A stretch of DNA of 64,000 nucleotides. Source: Paramecium octaurelia. Its lineage: Eukaryota > Ciliophora > Oligohymenophorea > Peniculida > Parameciidae. Below the pieces are notes generated by a model. That model searched no databases. It was not told where the DNA came from and saw only the letters and a program-made list of their open reading frames with translations. The position numbers and the translations under genes are program-made. Shown here piece after piece: positions 28,818 through 41,200 of the stretch (position 1 is the stretch's first letter; every line of letters begins with the position of its first letter). The DNA is taken from contig CAJJDP010000015.1 in NCBI GenBank assembly GCA_905182995.1, positions 1-64,000 on the forward strand. The letters are read 5' to 3'.

Positions 28818-31800
28818 ATGTTAAGGTTTATTGGAAGGAATCTGAATCGCTATAATTTTTCAGAATTACAAAAATTTGGTAACTCTTTTCTTGCTGGTTC
28901 TAATGCAGAATATTTGGACAATTTATTAGATAAATGGTCTCAAGATCCAAATTCTGTTCCAGCTACTTGGGATGCATATTTTAGATAAGTGTGCGAATCC
29001 AATAAATTTGAATTTACTCCTGAGCCCTTGAAGGGATAGACAATTTCATTTTAAGCAGATGTATTGTTGCATGTAATTTCCAAGCAAGCGTCAAGTGCCA
29101 GAAAATTGTTATCAGATCATTTTAGAGTGAGATTATTAATCAACAAATACAGACATAGAGGTCATGAAAAATCCATGGTTGATCCACTAGATTTGGAACA
29201 CATCTAGCAAATAGGAAAGGTTAAAGGGTATACAAAATTGGATTATCGTGAATATTTTACAGAGGAAGATTTAGACAGAGAATTTTATATTCATGATGAA
29301 GTAAGCTCAGGTATATCCAAAGAAAAATAACGTAATTATTAGATTATTAATGTAGTTATGAAATTGAGAGATTTAATTAATTATTTAGAGAAGGCGTATT
29401 GTGGTAAAATATCTTATGAATATATGCATATTTAATCAACAGAGGAAAGAAATTGGATTAGGGAATAGATTGAGAAGTTTGAGGAGTTTCTACCTTCTAA
29501 GGAGCAGAAGTTGAAAACTTTTGAAAGGTAAGACATCACATATTATATGGATTAGACTTGGATAAGAACATGCATTTAGTACATTTTTACAGAGGAAATT
29601 TAATACCTCAAAGAGATTTGGTATTGAAGGATGTGATTCGATGATTTCAGGATTATAAGCAATGGTAGATAGTGCTGCTCAAGCAGGAGTGGAATATATA
29701 GTATTTGGAATGGCTCATAGAGGAAGATTGAATACCTTGTATAATGTTTTTTAAAAATCACCTGAAGAGATTATGGTTGAATTTTAGGATCTAAAAGGAA
29801 TATATAATGAAGACATTTGGGGTAATTCCGGAGATGTAAAATATCATTTGGGAAGTGTACACAACGTTCAATTTGGAGAAAAAAAACTAAGATTAGAAAT
29901 GCTCCCAAATCCTTCTCATTTAGAAACTGTAGATCCCTGTGTATATGGCAAAGTTAGAGCGATTTAAGATTATCATAAGGATAGAAATGGAGACAAGGCA
30001 TTCGGAGTATTGATTCATGGGGATGCTGCAGTTGCTGGTTAGGGTATTGTTTATGAGTCATTACAAATGGCAGATTTAGAAGGATATAAATCAGGTGGCA
30101 TAATTCATATAGTGTCAAATAATCAAATTGGATTTACTACAGTGCCCAAAGACAGTAGATCAGGTTTATATTGCACAGATATTGCTCATGCTATTTAAGC
30201 ACCTGTAATCCATGTCAATGCTGATGAGCCTGAATTAGTAGATAAAGTATTTTAAGTTGCAACACTTTATAGAACAAAATTCAAAAGAGATATCTTCATC
30301 GACTTGGTTGGTTATAGAAGATATGGACATAATGAATAAGATCAACCCAAGTTTACTCAACCAATCATGTACGACAAGATTGAGAAAACTCCACCTGTTT
30401 TTGTCAAATTTGCAGAGAAATTGATTGCTTAAGGGATTGTCACAAAGGCTGAGGTAGATCAATTGATGAAAACACATGAGGACAATCTAGAAGTAGCTTA
30501 TCAAAAATCAAGGAAAATGGACTATAATTTGAAAGATTGGCAACCTGTTCCTTGGGAAATGATAAAAGTACCAACACTTTGGGGTAGAATAAAAGATACT
30601 GGAGTGCCAATTAATATTTTGAAACAAATTGGAGATAAAATAAATAAAATACCATCTGAATTTAATGCTCATCCATAAATACGTAAGTTTTATGAGGAGA
30701 GACTCAATTCAATATAGAAAGATTAAGGAGTTGATTTTGCAACTGCTGAAGCTCTGGCATTTGGAACACTCCTTCATGAAGGATTTAATGTCCGATTATC
30801 TGGTGAGGATGTTCAAAGGGCTACCTTCTCTCATAGACATGCTGTTATTCACGATTAAAAAAATCCAAATGGCCCCTCTTTTGTTCCTTTACATGCAGTA
30901 ATACCAAAAGGCTAAGAAAATGATAGATTAAGCATTTATAATTCTCATTTATCAGAATATGGAGTATTAGGTTTTGAATATGGATATTCTATTACTAATC
31001 CAAATACATTAGTACTTTGGGAAGCTCAGTTTGGTGATTTTGCTAATGGAGCACAAATCATTATTGATAACTATATTGCAAGTGCTGAATCTAAATGGGA
31101 AGTTGATAGTGGATTAGTTATGCTATTACCAAATGGAATGGATGGATAAGGACCAGAACATAGTTCAGGAAGAGTGGAACGATTTTTACAATTAAGTGAT
31201 GATGATCCTGCTGTCTTTGAAAGAAATCTAGGAGGTAATTAAATGCAAATATGTATTAAGTTCGGCTTAAGAGATAGATGAGAAATTCAAATATGTAAAT
31301 TGTTTAATGCACTACACCTGCTAATTATTTCCACTCCCTAAGAAGATAGTTGAGAAGGGATTTCAGAAAACCACTTATAGCCATGACTTCCAAAAAACTG
31401 TTGAGACTCTAGGCTGCTAAATCTAAATTAAATGAATTCTCTGAATAAGCCAGATTCTCTTAAATCTATGATGATCCTTTCCCTGAATAAATTGATGAAC
31501 CCAGTTAAATCCAAAGAGTCATCTTGTGTTCAGGATAAGTCTATTATGATATTCTTAAGAAAAGAGAGGATCTAAAAGTTAAAGTAAGCTATTGATCTTA
31601 TTAAGAATACTGCTATCGTTAGAATTGAATAATTAGCACCATTTCCATACGAATTCTTATAAGCTGTTATCTAAAAATACAAGAAAGCTCATTTCGTTTG
31701 GGTCTAAGAAGAACATCAAAATTATGGACCTTGGTCCTTTGTTAGGCCAAGAATTTAAAGTGTTATCTCAAAAACTTAAGGCTTAATTCAATAGCAAGTT

Positions 31801-31902
31801 TAATATATTGGAAGGAAACCAAGTGGATCACCAGCTACTGGATTCCATTAACTTCACGAAAAAGAAGTTCAAGCCTATTTAGCCAAGGCTTTTGAATTCT
31901 GA
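28818..31902 (+). CDS. OGDH: 2-oxoglutarate dehydrogenase E1 component
   Basis: 1002 aa from four exons (introns 29528-29555, 31235-31260, 31584-31605; the last two end AAG). This thiamine-diphosphate enzyme decarboxylates 2-oxoglutarate in the mitochondrial TCA cycle. An N-terminal presequence ([20 protein letters not shown]) precedes [17 protein letters not shown]. Family motifs follow in order: [50 protein letters not shown] (Mg-ThDP region), [90 protein letters not shown], and the end [16 protein letters not shown]. The third intron at first looks like a frameshift; treating it as a 22-nt intron restores the conserved [12 protein letters not shown]. Length is normal. Confidence 0.96.
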
Positions 31903-32156
31903 TAAATTGTTACAATTTAAATAACAATTCTAAATACAGTTATTTTGTTTCATCATTCTTTGTTGTTTTCAATTAAATATTATTTGTGTTTTAAAGCATG
32001 TTTATCTGTTATAATGAATCTAATAAAATATCACAATTAATAATAGACCTGTTATAATGAAAAATAAAAATCAACTTTCATGAAAGAACGATAATTCAAG
32101 AATATTTGTCATAAGTATAATTAATACGATAACTAATTTATTAGTATATACAAAAA

Positions 32157-32609
32157 TCATAAATTTCTTATTTTTTCTACTCCATTAAATATATAATTTG
32201 TTATCCTCATGATAACTTGTTCCTTTTATTATTGTACATTTTTGTATGAATGATGAGCATATTTTCCGAATGTCTTGATTATTTGATATCCTTATTGTAA
32301 ATTGCATTCTCTAGGTTATTTGCGTTTTATTAATTTTGGTTTATATCTATAATGGTAAACTGGTAAAGAAGGGATTTTTTCTTCTGCATAATTCTCAACA
32401 GTATTTTGTAATTGGAGATTTTATTAGCCTTAAAATGATGAGATTTATTCATTTTATGGAGCAATTTCAACTTGATCTGACATTATTTAAATAGGGTAAA
32501 TTTTGTCAAAATTAATTTCTTCATCATCATCATCATCAGATGCTAAATTGAAATCAACAATAGAGGTTTCTGAATTAGAATCATCCATTTCTTTAAGCAA
32601 CTCGTCCAT
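32157..32609 (-). CDS. Small acidic hypothetical protein
   Basis: Intronless, 150 aa, not recognised. The N-terminus is acidic (MDELLKEMDD, then a run of five Asp followed by two Glu), the middle is Gln/Asn-rich, and the C-terminal third is basic and aromatic (VYHYRYKPKLIKRKQ, FGKYAHHSYKNVQQQK). Charge segregation suggests a nucleic-acid or scaffold-binding protein, which is inference only. It is convergent with the OGDH gene, 254 bases from its stop. Confidence 0.5.
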
Positions 32610-33336
32610 TTTTAATTAAATTATGTTAGAACAATTTGATATTTGTTTGGCATAAAAATTATAGAAGAGAAAAAACTGAAAAATAATGTTTAATTTTTAT
32701 TTATTATTTAACAAAAAACTAAACAAAGAAACGGATTTTATCTTAAATGAGATTTTTAAAAAGAAATTGTTTAAATTATTTTGACTTAAATTTAATATTT
32801 GTCATTTTATCATTTTTTTTCGTATTTAATTTATAATTAAAATTGAATTTCAATTTAAATCCTATTTCAGAAGTTATTTAGTTTGATAGAAAAATATCTA
32901 TATGATAAAGCTTTAACAACAAACTTAAAAGTCTAATTGAGTTTTCATTTTATACGATTAGTTAAAATTTAAATAACAAGGCAATAACTTTTCCTTATTA
33001 TTTTAAAAGACATTATAATAAGAAAATATTATTTCAAAAAACTTAAACCTGAATTATCATTTAATTAATCATTTTTTTTTGCTTTACATAACATACTCAA
33101 TGCTTTGTTTGGGGTTATAAACAAGTCGAAATTGATTGCCTGTTTAGATATTTTACTATAAGGCCTTTAAAATGTCAGTTGGATTTGAATAGAGAAAAAC
33201 GAAAGATAGATGAATAAGTGATTACGAATTTGTTGAAATTATACATTATGATATGATTAAATTAAGCTATGATTTTACAAATTAAAAAGTGAAGTCTTTC
33301 ACTTTAAATAAAGAGATATGAATATAACTAAATAAT
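32610..33336. other. Intergenic, no gene seen
   Basis: About 730 AT-rich bases between two minus-strand genes. No coding or structural signal recognised. Confidence 0.5.
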
Positions 33337-34016
33337 TCATACTTTGCAGCAACAACATGTTTTCTCTCTAGCTTTCATACTACGGGAAGTAATATGCTGG
33401 TTCAAATGAGCATAACATTGGGATGACCATTGCTTCACATCTAATTAATACAATTTTTTCGACTGGTCAGGATTAAGATCAAGAGCCTCGAGCACAGTCT
33501 CCAAAAATCTAAGTGAGGATTAGTATTGGAGTTCTAAGTGAAGACCTTCAAGTGTCTTTAAATATATTTATTAATACCTTGATATCCTTGTAAAGAGTAT
33601 TAGCAACATTTTCTGGAGTAGTATTATATATAGTGTAAAAATCTTACGTAGTAAAGTTGATTTAGATTAAGTTATTCAAAATAGTATTTAGGCATTACAT
33701 CATTTCCTCAAACATACTTAAGAAGTTTTCAAGCAATTTGAGTTTCTCAGAGATTGGCATTATACCTATCAAGTTATGATATCAAATAACCTGCCATGTT
33801 TTCCATAAATCTTTATTCCGTGTATTAACCATAATATTCTAAGTATTGAATTTTGTTCTTCTCAATAATTTCATATGATGATTAACTAGGTTCGCTAGGA
33901 ACAACAGAGAAATGTGCCTTAGACGTTTGAGATTAATGGAGTCTCTAAACAGTAGTTTGATCAGGATCAACTATTGAAATTCCATTTTAAGGGATTGTTG
34001 GAAATATTTTTTTCAT
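33337..34016 (-). CDS. Hypothetical helical protein with C-terminal Cys run
   Basis: 210 aa, introns 33767-33791 (GTT-type) and 33556-33577 (ends AAG). Not recognised. The N-terminal 60 residues are polar; the rest is helical (PISEKLKLLENFLSMFEEMM, QCLNTILNNLIQINFTTQDF, LRFLETVLEALDLNPDQSKK). The C-terminus ends KTCCCCKV: four consecutive cysteines after a basic stretch, which could be palmitoylated or metal-binding; it is not a standard CaaX box. Both introns are needed to keep the frame, and the total is a multiple of three. Confidence 0.6.
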
Positions 34017-34686
34017 AAAAAATTATTTTTATTAATATACTTGTTAAACAAAATGAGCAATATCCAACCTCTAAATCTTAAAACATTTAATCGGTTATTC
34101 TATATATTAAGTTAATAAATGCTAACTCTTTTTTTTCCAGTATCTAAAGATAATATGAAAACTTTTATTTTTTAATTCGAATATGCAACATTTAATCTAT
34201 TCCAAGAACTTTTTATCATAATATAAATGGGATTAGTATTGATTTTATCAAATTTCTATATATAGATTTAATTAATATAGTTGTAAACTCTATTTGAATG
34301 TTAGAAAGGAGCTTTTATAATAACTAATTTAAGATATTGTCCAAGCAATTTTATATATGATCTTGAATTTACAAGAGTTTTTGAATAAATAAAAATAATT
34401 CAATAAGCCTAAGCCTGAAATTTAAATGTCAAAATAGATTTTAATTTAAAATATATTTATTCATTAAGTTTAATAAACTTTGTGAATTCTTAATGAGATG
34501 ATGATTTATTTGAGAATCTTCTTTATTTTTAGTATACTATGATTGGTAATATTTACGAATCATACTCTAGCGGGTTAAGTGTAATTCTTAAGTTTCATTA
34601 TAACATAAATGATATAAGTATAAAATTAATTATAAATTAAGAGAATTGCTTTCATATTTATGTATTTTTATAAACGAGCATAAAAT
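34017..34686. other. Intergenic, no gene seen
   Basis: About 670 AT-rich bases between minus-strand genes; no feature recognised. Confidence 0.5.
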
Positions 34687-35332
34687 TCAGATATGTAATA
34701 AAATTTAATCCCTTAATCTTTGCCTGTATTTTAAGTAGAGTATGATTTCATAAGCCTTCTCATAATGTTCATTTGAGATATCATTAATAATTTATTTTGT
34801 CATTTTTTCAATCTCCCTACTATTCTTTTGATTAATTTAGGTTATATTTTCCCCTCTTTGCACTTGGGATTATAATTCTAGGATTTCTTCCATAAATTCT
34901 AGGTCCAATAAAACACTACATTCCTTAATTTAAAACCCCCTTAGAGATAACTAAATTACATAGATATATTACAATGTACTCAGCTCTCTCATGAATATTT
35001 TTCAAAACTGAGTAAGCTTCATTAATGAAAGCAGAATATTCTTGACTGTAAGAAATATTGATTGGTGGCATAGTCACAAATCTGTCAGGATGAAATTTTA
35101 ATTGCAATGATCTATATTTATCTTCCAAATATCTGGTCTCTACATTAATATTAATCGGCAAATCGAAAAGCTCAAAGTAATTGACATCCTATAATTGGAT
35201 GGATGGCTCTTTTAAATATTTGCACTAGCCACAAATAAATCTGTTTATAAACTCATTTGACTTACAATTCCAACAAGTGACTTTTGAGGGAACAAATTTA
35301 CTAAAAGAAAAGCGAATTAAAGATTATAGCAT
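34687..35332 (-). CDS. HSCB: Fe-S cluster co-chaperone HscB/Jac1 (J-protein)
   Basis: 207 aa, one intron (34951-34972). It delivers the ISCU scaffold to mitochondrial Hsp70 in iron-sulfur cluster assembly. The N-terminus MLQSLIRFSFSKF could be a mitochondrial presequence. Next comes a zinc-type tetracysteine, CWNC (Cys20, 23) and CGQC (Cys34, 37), as in animal HSCB. The J domain follows: YFELFDLPININVETRYLE, then KYRSLQLKFHPDRF with HPD at 81-83. FINEAYSVLKNIHERAEYIL leads to the C-terminal three-helix domain (LEFMEEILELQSQ ... YEKAYEIILYLKYRQRL) that binds ISCU. The order and length are those of HscB, not a generic DnaJ. Confidence 0.92.
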
Positions 35333-36364
35333 AAATAATAATTTATTTTATTAAAAAGTATCAAAAATAGATAAAATTAAGAAAGAAAGAAAGTGATTAA
35401 AGAATTATTGATTTACAACATATTTAACAAATAAATTTGGCAGATCTTTAACAAAATCTACTGTGAATAACAAAATTAATATATAAGATCGTTCCATTTA
35501 TAAAATACTATTATGCCTTCCAATATTATTGATAATAATTGTCATTATGCTTAAATATTCTTAATTATAATATGTATTTAATTAAATTTTGTATAAGTCA
35601 GTGTAAGTATCCTATTATTTGCACCTACAATTCCACTAGTTGAATTTAGAATTTATACAAAATTAGTATTGAAAATTAAAAGAATCTCAATAAATATTGA
35701 AATTAAGAAATTCGGCAGTTGGAATACCAAAATCTTATTCTATTTTGGAAGAGAGAGCATGATAATAAATTGCCTTATTATCTCTGTGGAATACCATTTG
35801 CACTTTAATATAAATAATACCATTTCTATTACACTGTTTATCAATTCTTCAGATGAATGATTCTTTAAATCATAATATAACGTCTAGTTCTGTGATCTGC
35901 TTTATTACATATAAGATTGTCACATGATGAATTATGTAGAATCTATGTTAGTTATTATTCAGTTATTGGCAAACTATTGGTTCAATCAATTAAAGTATTT
36001 TTATAGAGATTGATCAATTGTTTATTGAGCAATTTGAAATTTTACAATAGTGTAATCTAATTTTTCTTACAATTCTTATTCATTATTTAGCATGTCTAAA
36101 TGAAAGGTTGGCCTTTATCAAAATTTCCATCTCGCCACTTGATTGATTATTATGGATAGAACACTCATGTATGGGAAATCGTAGGTTCATGAAACTATTA
36201 ATAATTTCTGAAAATACTATGACATTTTTGATTCCCATAATTAATATTTATATGATTGATCAATAAATAAGGAAACGATAGGCAAAGAGGGAATAATGAT
36301 GATAATTTTATGAAAATCATGAATAACTGAATGGAATTCTGCTTCTCTGATATTTATTTTTTAT
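35333..36364. other. Region without an assignable gene
   Basis: About 1 kb between divergent genes. A 63-codon plus-strand frame at 35669-35860 and a short piece at about 36099 (MKGWPLSKFPSRHLIDYYGQ) are open but run into TGA, and I cannot join them. They may be chance or decayed sequence. The promoters of HscB and of the two-TM gene must lie here. Confidence 0.4.
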
Positions 36365-37680
36365 ATGGACAAATAACTGAAATATATTAAGGAATCTCCT
36401 ATATCTTAAAAATAGTGTTTGAGGGTACCAAAGTACAAAATTATCTGCTGTTTCTTATTATGGATATTGCTGCTCGTATACCTCATTAAAGAATGGAATA
36501 ATCAGTTACCCAAGATCATCATTTCAAGAATTTATCAAACGGACATCTTATCATAGAATAAGGGTATTTAATTGAAATTTCTGTCTCAACCTCTTTAATC
36601 CTTTGATAATGTACTTATCGTAATTCATAATACAAATGGAAGTGATTAATAATTAATCTAATCCAACAAAGAAGGATCTTACAATATTCCTTTTGGATAA
36701 TTTGAAATATAGATATGCAATGAATCAAATCACAATATTACTTGTGCAAATCAAAATTAAATAGCAGCCATATTGGGTGATTCAATAGAAATAGAAATTT
36801 TATTGCAAATTACTCAATATAATTATGAGGAGTAGACATTTTATTAAGTACCCAAATCCTTAAAGTATTACATTCATAAGAATACTCAACAACTTGGCTA
36901 TTTATAATACTAAATAGTATCGACTGAAATTAGGAGCAATGATCTTTTTACGTAAAGTTAAACTTATACTCAAATAGAAGATGCTGCACTGACTTTTTCA
37001 TCTGTGAATTATGCATCATACACTTTGAGTAAAATGAAGATCGGAGTGGATCCAATAATCACTAAGAAGGTTGTTGTTTACGACAAATTTTATGTCTTCG
37101 CACTATAACTCATATCAATGAGTTCAATTATGTATTTCGTAAACTTGATGTTGAAGAATCTCTAAAGAATCAAGAAGAAGAAGTTGAAACTTTTGGAAAT
37201 CATATCGATTTACTTTCCTTAGATCTAGGATTATAAAATTACATTTAATTTCTTAGGGTAAATTAGTTCTGTGACCACTCTGGATGGTGAAATCAGAAAC
37301 CTAAGGCAGTGGAGATAGTTTTATTAAAAATATTCGCAATCTGCTAAAGAAAAATTGAAATTAAAGAATGTCATTTATTATATTTCAAGGTAAATGTGAT
37401 CAATGATTGTAGATTACAATACATATGTATGTCCTTATAGGATAGAGACACGATAATGAATGCTCACACTCTGGGAATCAAATTAAATTTGCAACAGGAA
37501 ATTCAAAATGAAACAACTACGATAGAGTTAAATGAGATAGATGATCCAATTGTTCTAAGGGGAACGGACATGGATTTGTTGAGCCAGCCTACTGGACCGA
37601 TATTTCTGGGAGATAGCAAAATTGCATTTTATAAGAGAAATAGGGGATAGAATATGAATAAGAAGTTTTAGTTGATTTGA
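36365..37680 (+). CDS. Two-TM ciliate membrane protein, family member B
   Basis: 430 aa with one 23-nt intron (37390-37412). Function unknown. The N-terminal cytosolic part MDKQLKYIKESPISQKQ precedes TM1 (IICCFLLWILLLVYLI). The luminal domain reads DNVLIVIHNTNGSDQQ onwards. TM2 is FYVFALQLISMSSIMYFVNL, followed by LEIISIYFPQIQDYKITFNF and a long acidic cytosolic tail (DDPIVLRGTDMDLLSQPTGP). The TM2/post-TM2 region aligns by eye with the genes at 11368 and 52994 (IIEIYYPQFKQ, LLINYYPEWKE). The ATG at 36365 was chosen because it gives one continuous frame through TM1. The last 247 bases are duplicated at 38828-39074. Confidence 0.75.
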
Positions 37681-38583
37681 TTTTAAAATTTAAGATTTTA
37701 TTTTGCTTTAAAATGTCTTAAAAGAAGCCACAAATGCAAGTTGAGTAAGTTTTTGGATTAGATGGTGTAGATAAAAGGTTCCAGAAAACATAGTGAAGAA
37801 GAGTGCAAGAGACACCAAATTGAGAGAAGCTGTTGCTAAGAGAAGAACAGAGAGATTAGCTGCAAACAAAACAAGAAGAGCTTAATGGGAAAAGAATGCT
37901 TAAGCTTATGATAACGAATACAAAGCTGCAGATAAGAGCCTAGTTGATAGCTTACGTAAGGCAAAGAGCGAAGGTGGATTCTATGTACCAGCAGAATCTA
38001 AATTGATCTTGGTGGTAAGAATCAGAGGGTATTGAATTATGATATATATTACAGTATCAACACCTTGAATCCACAAGTCAGATAAACTTTGAGACTTTTG
38101 AAATTGAGATAACTTCACAATGCAGCCTTTGTCAGAGTCAACAAGGCTACAATTGAAATGATCAGAAAGGTCGAGCCATATGTGACCTATGGATATCCAT
38201 CAAGAGCTGTCATCAAGAATCTGATTTACAAGAGAGGATATGCCAAAATTAATGGTCAAAGAATCCCACTCACAAACAACAACATTATTGAATAATAATT
38301 AGGAAAGGTTGGAATTCACAGCATTGAAGATCTCGTCCACGAGATTGTTACAGTAGGAGCTCATTTCAAGGAAGCAAACAGATTCTTGTGGTAATAAATT
38401 CATTTATTAAATTTTAAAGGGCATTCAAATTGAGAGGACCAAGAGGTGGCTTTATTGCTAAGAGAAGATCATTCATCAACTAAGGTGATTGGGGAAACAG
38501 AGAAGATCTCATCAATGATCTTGTCAAGAGAATGATTTGATTGAACATTAATTATATATACATTAATAAAAAATATCAATTAT
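37434..38583 (+). repeat. 1150-bp direct repeat, copy 1
   Basis: Nearly identical to 38828-39977 with a constant offset of 1394 and no indels seen. It holds the 3' end of the two-TM gene B and the whole uL30 gene. I count four base differences: two in the first coding exon after intron 1 (one changes Ser to Asn), one silent further on, and one in intron 3. Copy 1 ends exactly at the N gap. Confidence 0.95.
37713..38540 (+). CDS. RPL7: Cytosolic ribosomal protein uL30 (RPL7), copy 1
   Basis: 248 aa after three introns (37745-37770, 38029-38054, 38391-38419). Large-subunit protein. It shows the eukaryote-type basic N-terminal extension ([20 protein letters not shown]) and the uL30 core ([40 protein letters not shown]). 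The conserved middle and end follow: [59 protein letters not shown] and NDLVKRMI. The second intron ends CAG and the third AAAG. It lies 32 bases after the stop of gene B. A second, almost identical copy follows the gap. Confidence 0.96.
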
Positions 38584-38827
38584 NNNNNNNNNNNNNNNNN
38601 NNNNNNNNNNNNNNNNNNNNNNNNNNNNNNNNNNNNNNNNNNNNNNNNNNNNNNNNNNNNNNNNNNNNNNNNNNNNNNNNNNNNNNNNNNNNNNNNNNNN
38701 NNNNNNNNNNNNNNNNNNNNNNNNNNNNNNNNNNNNNNNNNNNNNNNNNNNNNNNNNNNNNNNNNNNNNNNNNNNNNNNNNNNNNNNNNNNNNNNNNNNN
38801 NNNNNNNNNNNNNNNNNNNNNNNNNNN
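38584..38827. other. Assembly gap (244 N)
   Basis: Unbroken run of N between the two copies of the duplicated block. Its true content and size are unknown. Confidence 0.99.
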
Positions 38828-39074
38828 CTTATAGGATAGAGACACGATAATGAATGCTCACACTCTGGGAATCAAATTAAATTTGCAACAGGAAATTCAA
38901 AATGAAACAACTACGATAGAGTTAAATGAGATAGATGATCCAATTGTTCTAAGGGGAACGGACATGGATTTGTTGAGCCAGCCTACTGGACCGATATTTC
39001 TGGGAGATAGCAAAATTGCATTTTATAAGAGAAATAGGGGATAGAATATGAATAAGAAGTTTTAGTTGATTTGA
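38828..39074 (+). pseudogene. Duplicated 3' fragment of two-TM gene B
   Basis: Identical to the last exon of the gene at 36365-37680, from the codons just after its intron to TGA 39072-39074. It lacks TM segments, start and promoter, at least on this side of the gap. If the gap hides no more of the gene it is a dead fragment; if the duplication is an assembly artefact it does not exist. Confidence 0.8.
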
Positions 39075-39106
39075 TTTTAAAATTTAAGATTTTATTTTGC
39101 TTTAAA

Positions 39107-39934
39107 ATGTCTTAAAAGAAGCCACAAATGCAAGTTGAGTAAGTTTTTGGATTAGATGGTGTAGATAAAAGGTTCCAGAAAACATAGTGAAGAAGAATGC
39201 AAGAGATACCAAATTGAGAGAAGCTGTTGCTAAGAGAAGAACAGAGAGATTAGCTGCAAACAAAACAAGAAGAGCTTAATGGGAAAAGAATGCTTAAGCT
39301 TATGATAACGAATACAAAGCAGCAGATAAGAGCCTAGTTGATAGCTTACGTAAGGCAAAGAGCGAAGGTGGATTCTATGTACCAGCAGAATCTAAATTGA
39401 TCTTGGTGGTAAGAATCAGAGGGTATTGAATTATGATATATATTACAGTATCAACACCTTGAATCCACAAGTCAGATAAACTTTGAGACTTTTGAAATTG
39501 AGATAACTTCACAATGCAGCCTTTGTCAGAGTCAACAAGGCTACAATTGAAATGATCAGAAAGGTCGAGCCATATGTGACCTATGGATATCCATCAAGAG
39601 CTGTCATCAAGAATCTGATTTACAAGAGAGGATATGCCAAAATTAATGGTCAAAGAATCCCACTCACAAACAACAACATTATTGAATAATAATTAGGAAA
39701 GGTTGGAATTCACAGCATTGAAGATCTCGTCCACGAGATTGTTACAGTAGGAGCTCATTTCAAGGAAGCAAACAGATTCTTGTGGTAATAAATTCATTAA
39801 TTAAATTTTAAAGGGCATTCAAATTGAGAGGACCAAGAGGTGGCTTTATTGCTAAGAGAAGATCATTCATCAACTAAGGTGATTGGGGAAACAGAGAAGA
39901 TCTCATCAATGATCTTGTCAAGAGAATGATTTGA
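39107..39934 (+). CDS. RPL7: Cytosolic ribosomal protein uL30 (RPL7), copy 2
   Basis: 248 aa with the same three introns at the same relative sites as copy 1 (39139-39164, 39423-39448, 39785-39813). The protein differs by one residue near position 20 (Asn in place of Ser); two other exon differences are silent and one lies in intron 3. All splice signals and the stop are intact, so this copy should be functional if real. Ohnologs from the old Paramecium genome duplications would normally differ far more, especially in introns and UTRs. This is either a very recent tandem duplicate, recent gene conversion, or an allele/assembly redundancy around the gap. Confidence 0.9.
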
Positions 39935-40194
39935 TTGAACATTAATTATATATACATTAATAAAAAATATCAATTATCTAAACCACAGTTTTAATTTTAT
40001 ATTGGGAATCGGTACTCACTTATATATTATCTTATTTATCTATAATAAATCTCTACAAAATACATTCTATTAGGGTCTGAAATTCTTAAATGATAAACAA
40101 AGCATCTAATCCAATAATAAAATTGGTATTGATCAAAACAGCTCTACTGTTTTTTATCATCAATATTATTATTAATTAATTATTTTAGAGAAGA

Positions 40195-41198
40195 ATGTTA
40201 TAACCAAGACCCCCTTTTCCATCAGGACAGATGGATTTGATTTTAGGAAAGACTGAAACCTACGGAGCATTATTTCTAAGTGGAATTGAGGCTGCTTTGA
40301 ATCCATAATTATTGCAATAAAACTAGATCGGAGCAGTGCTAACAGTGGGTACAGAATTGGCTAACCTCAAATTCGATTGTGAATAAAAAGTAGTTATGCT
40401 GACCATCTTTAGTTGATTATGTTACATGATACTGCTTATGATCCTATCAGAAGACATTTCGAGGAGGCCATTCATTTTATTGATGAATAACGAAAAACAA
40501 AGAATGTTTTAGTCCACTGCTATGTAGGAGTTAGCAGAAGTGCTACATTGGTGATAGCATATCTAATGCAAATGTACAATTACTCATTACATGCTGCACT
40601 TACATTCCTCATTAGCAGGAGACCTTAAATCAACCCAAATCCAGGGTTTATGCAACAATTATAATAATTCGATTTCGAATTAAACAGAAGAAGATAACAA
40701 AGACCTGCTAGTACTCAGTATGGTAGAACCTACAATGACAGAGATAGAAGAGAATCTATGGAAGTAAGATCAACAAGATAATTTCCAAATTAAAGTCCAT
40801 TAAAAAGAGTCAACCAAAAAGCTATGTCAACTAAATCATTATTTTTGACTCCCAAAAAAAGCGAAACATAAAATTATTTTAATTTTACACCTGCCGTTAA
40901 ACCAAATAATTCAGTGGAAATTAAATAAATTATAAAAAGTGCACAAAATTTAGACAGCGCTGTCCTAAGATAATCAAACTACTTTGGAAACAATACTAAA
41001 AAATTAGCTGAAACTGCAATCAATGGGTTCAAATCTGCATCTTCATTCTGCAAGACTTTCTCCAATCATTTTCCTATGGCCAAAACTCAAATGCTAGCAT
41101 AAACCTAAACACTACTCAAGAGAACCCAAGGCTCTGGATTATGTCATAAGGGAAGATAGCCAATAAGAGCTTAAACTAAGATTGAATATAATATATGA
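40195..41198 (+). CDS. Dual-specificity protein phosphatase
   Basis: 326 aa, one intron (40390-40412). The N-terminal half is a DSP catalytic domain: GALFLSGIEAALNP, AVLTVGTELANLKF, the likely general acid Asp71 in LHDTAYD, and the P-loop VLVHCYVGVSRSATLVIAYL with Cys101 and Arg107. The C-terminal half is Ser/Thr/Gln-rich and probably disordered. The family removes phosphate from Tyr and Ser/Thr, often on MAP kinases. The upstream ATG at 40195 is in frame with the later Met at 40231; I chose it because the twelve extra residues are conserved in style (PRPPFPSG). Its stop is two bases from the stop of the convergent kelch gene. Confidence 0.93.
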
Positions 41199-41200
41199 TG

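Larger units (their letters stand above)
38828..39977 (+). repeat. 1150-bp direct repeat, copy 2
   Basis: Second copy of 37434-38583. The right end is set by divergence after the shared terminus at 38583/39977, but copy 1 stops there only because the N run begins. The left end likewise begins right after the gap, so the true repeat could be longer. Confidence 0.95.

Noticed and set aside
31561-31620. Apparent frameshift in the 2-oxoglutarate dehydrogenase gene
   Set aside because: A 22-nt intron at 31584-31605 restores the frame and the conserved sequence.
38541-38845. Open frames across the N run on both strands
   Set aside because: Made of unknown bases; no information.
37434-39977. uL30 copies as ohnologs from the old whole-genome duplications
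   Set aside because: Introns and flanking sequence are nearly identical and the copies are tandem; ohnologs lie on different chromosomes and diverge in introns.
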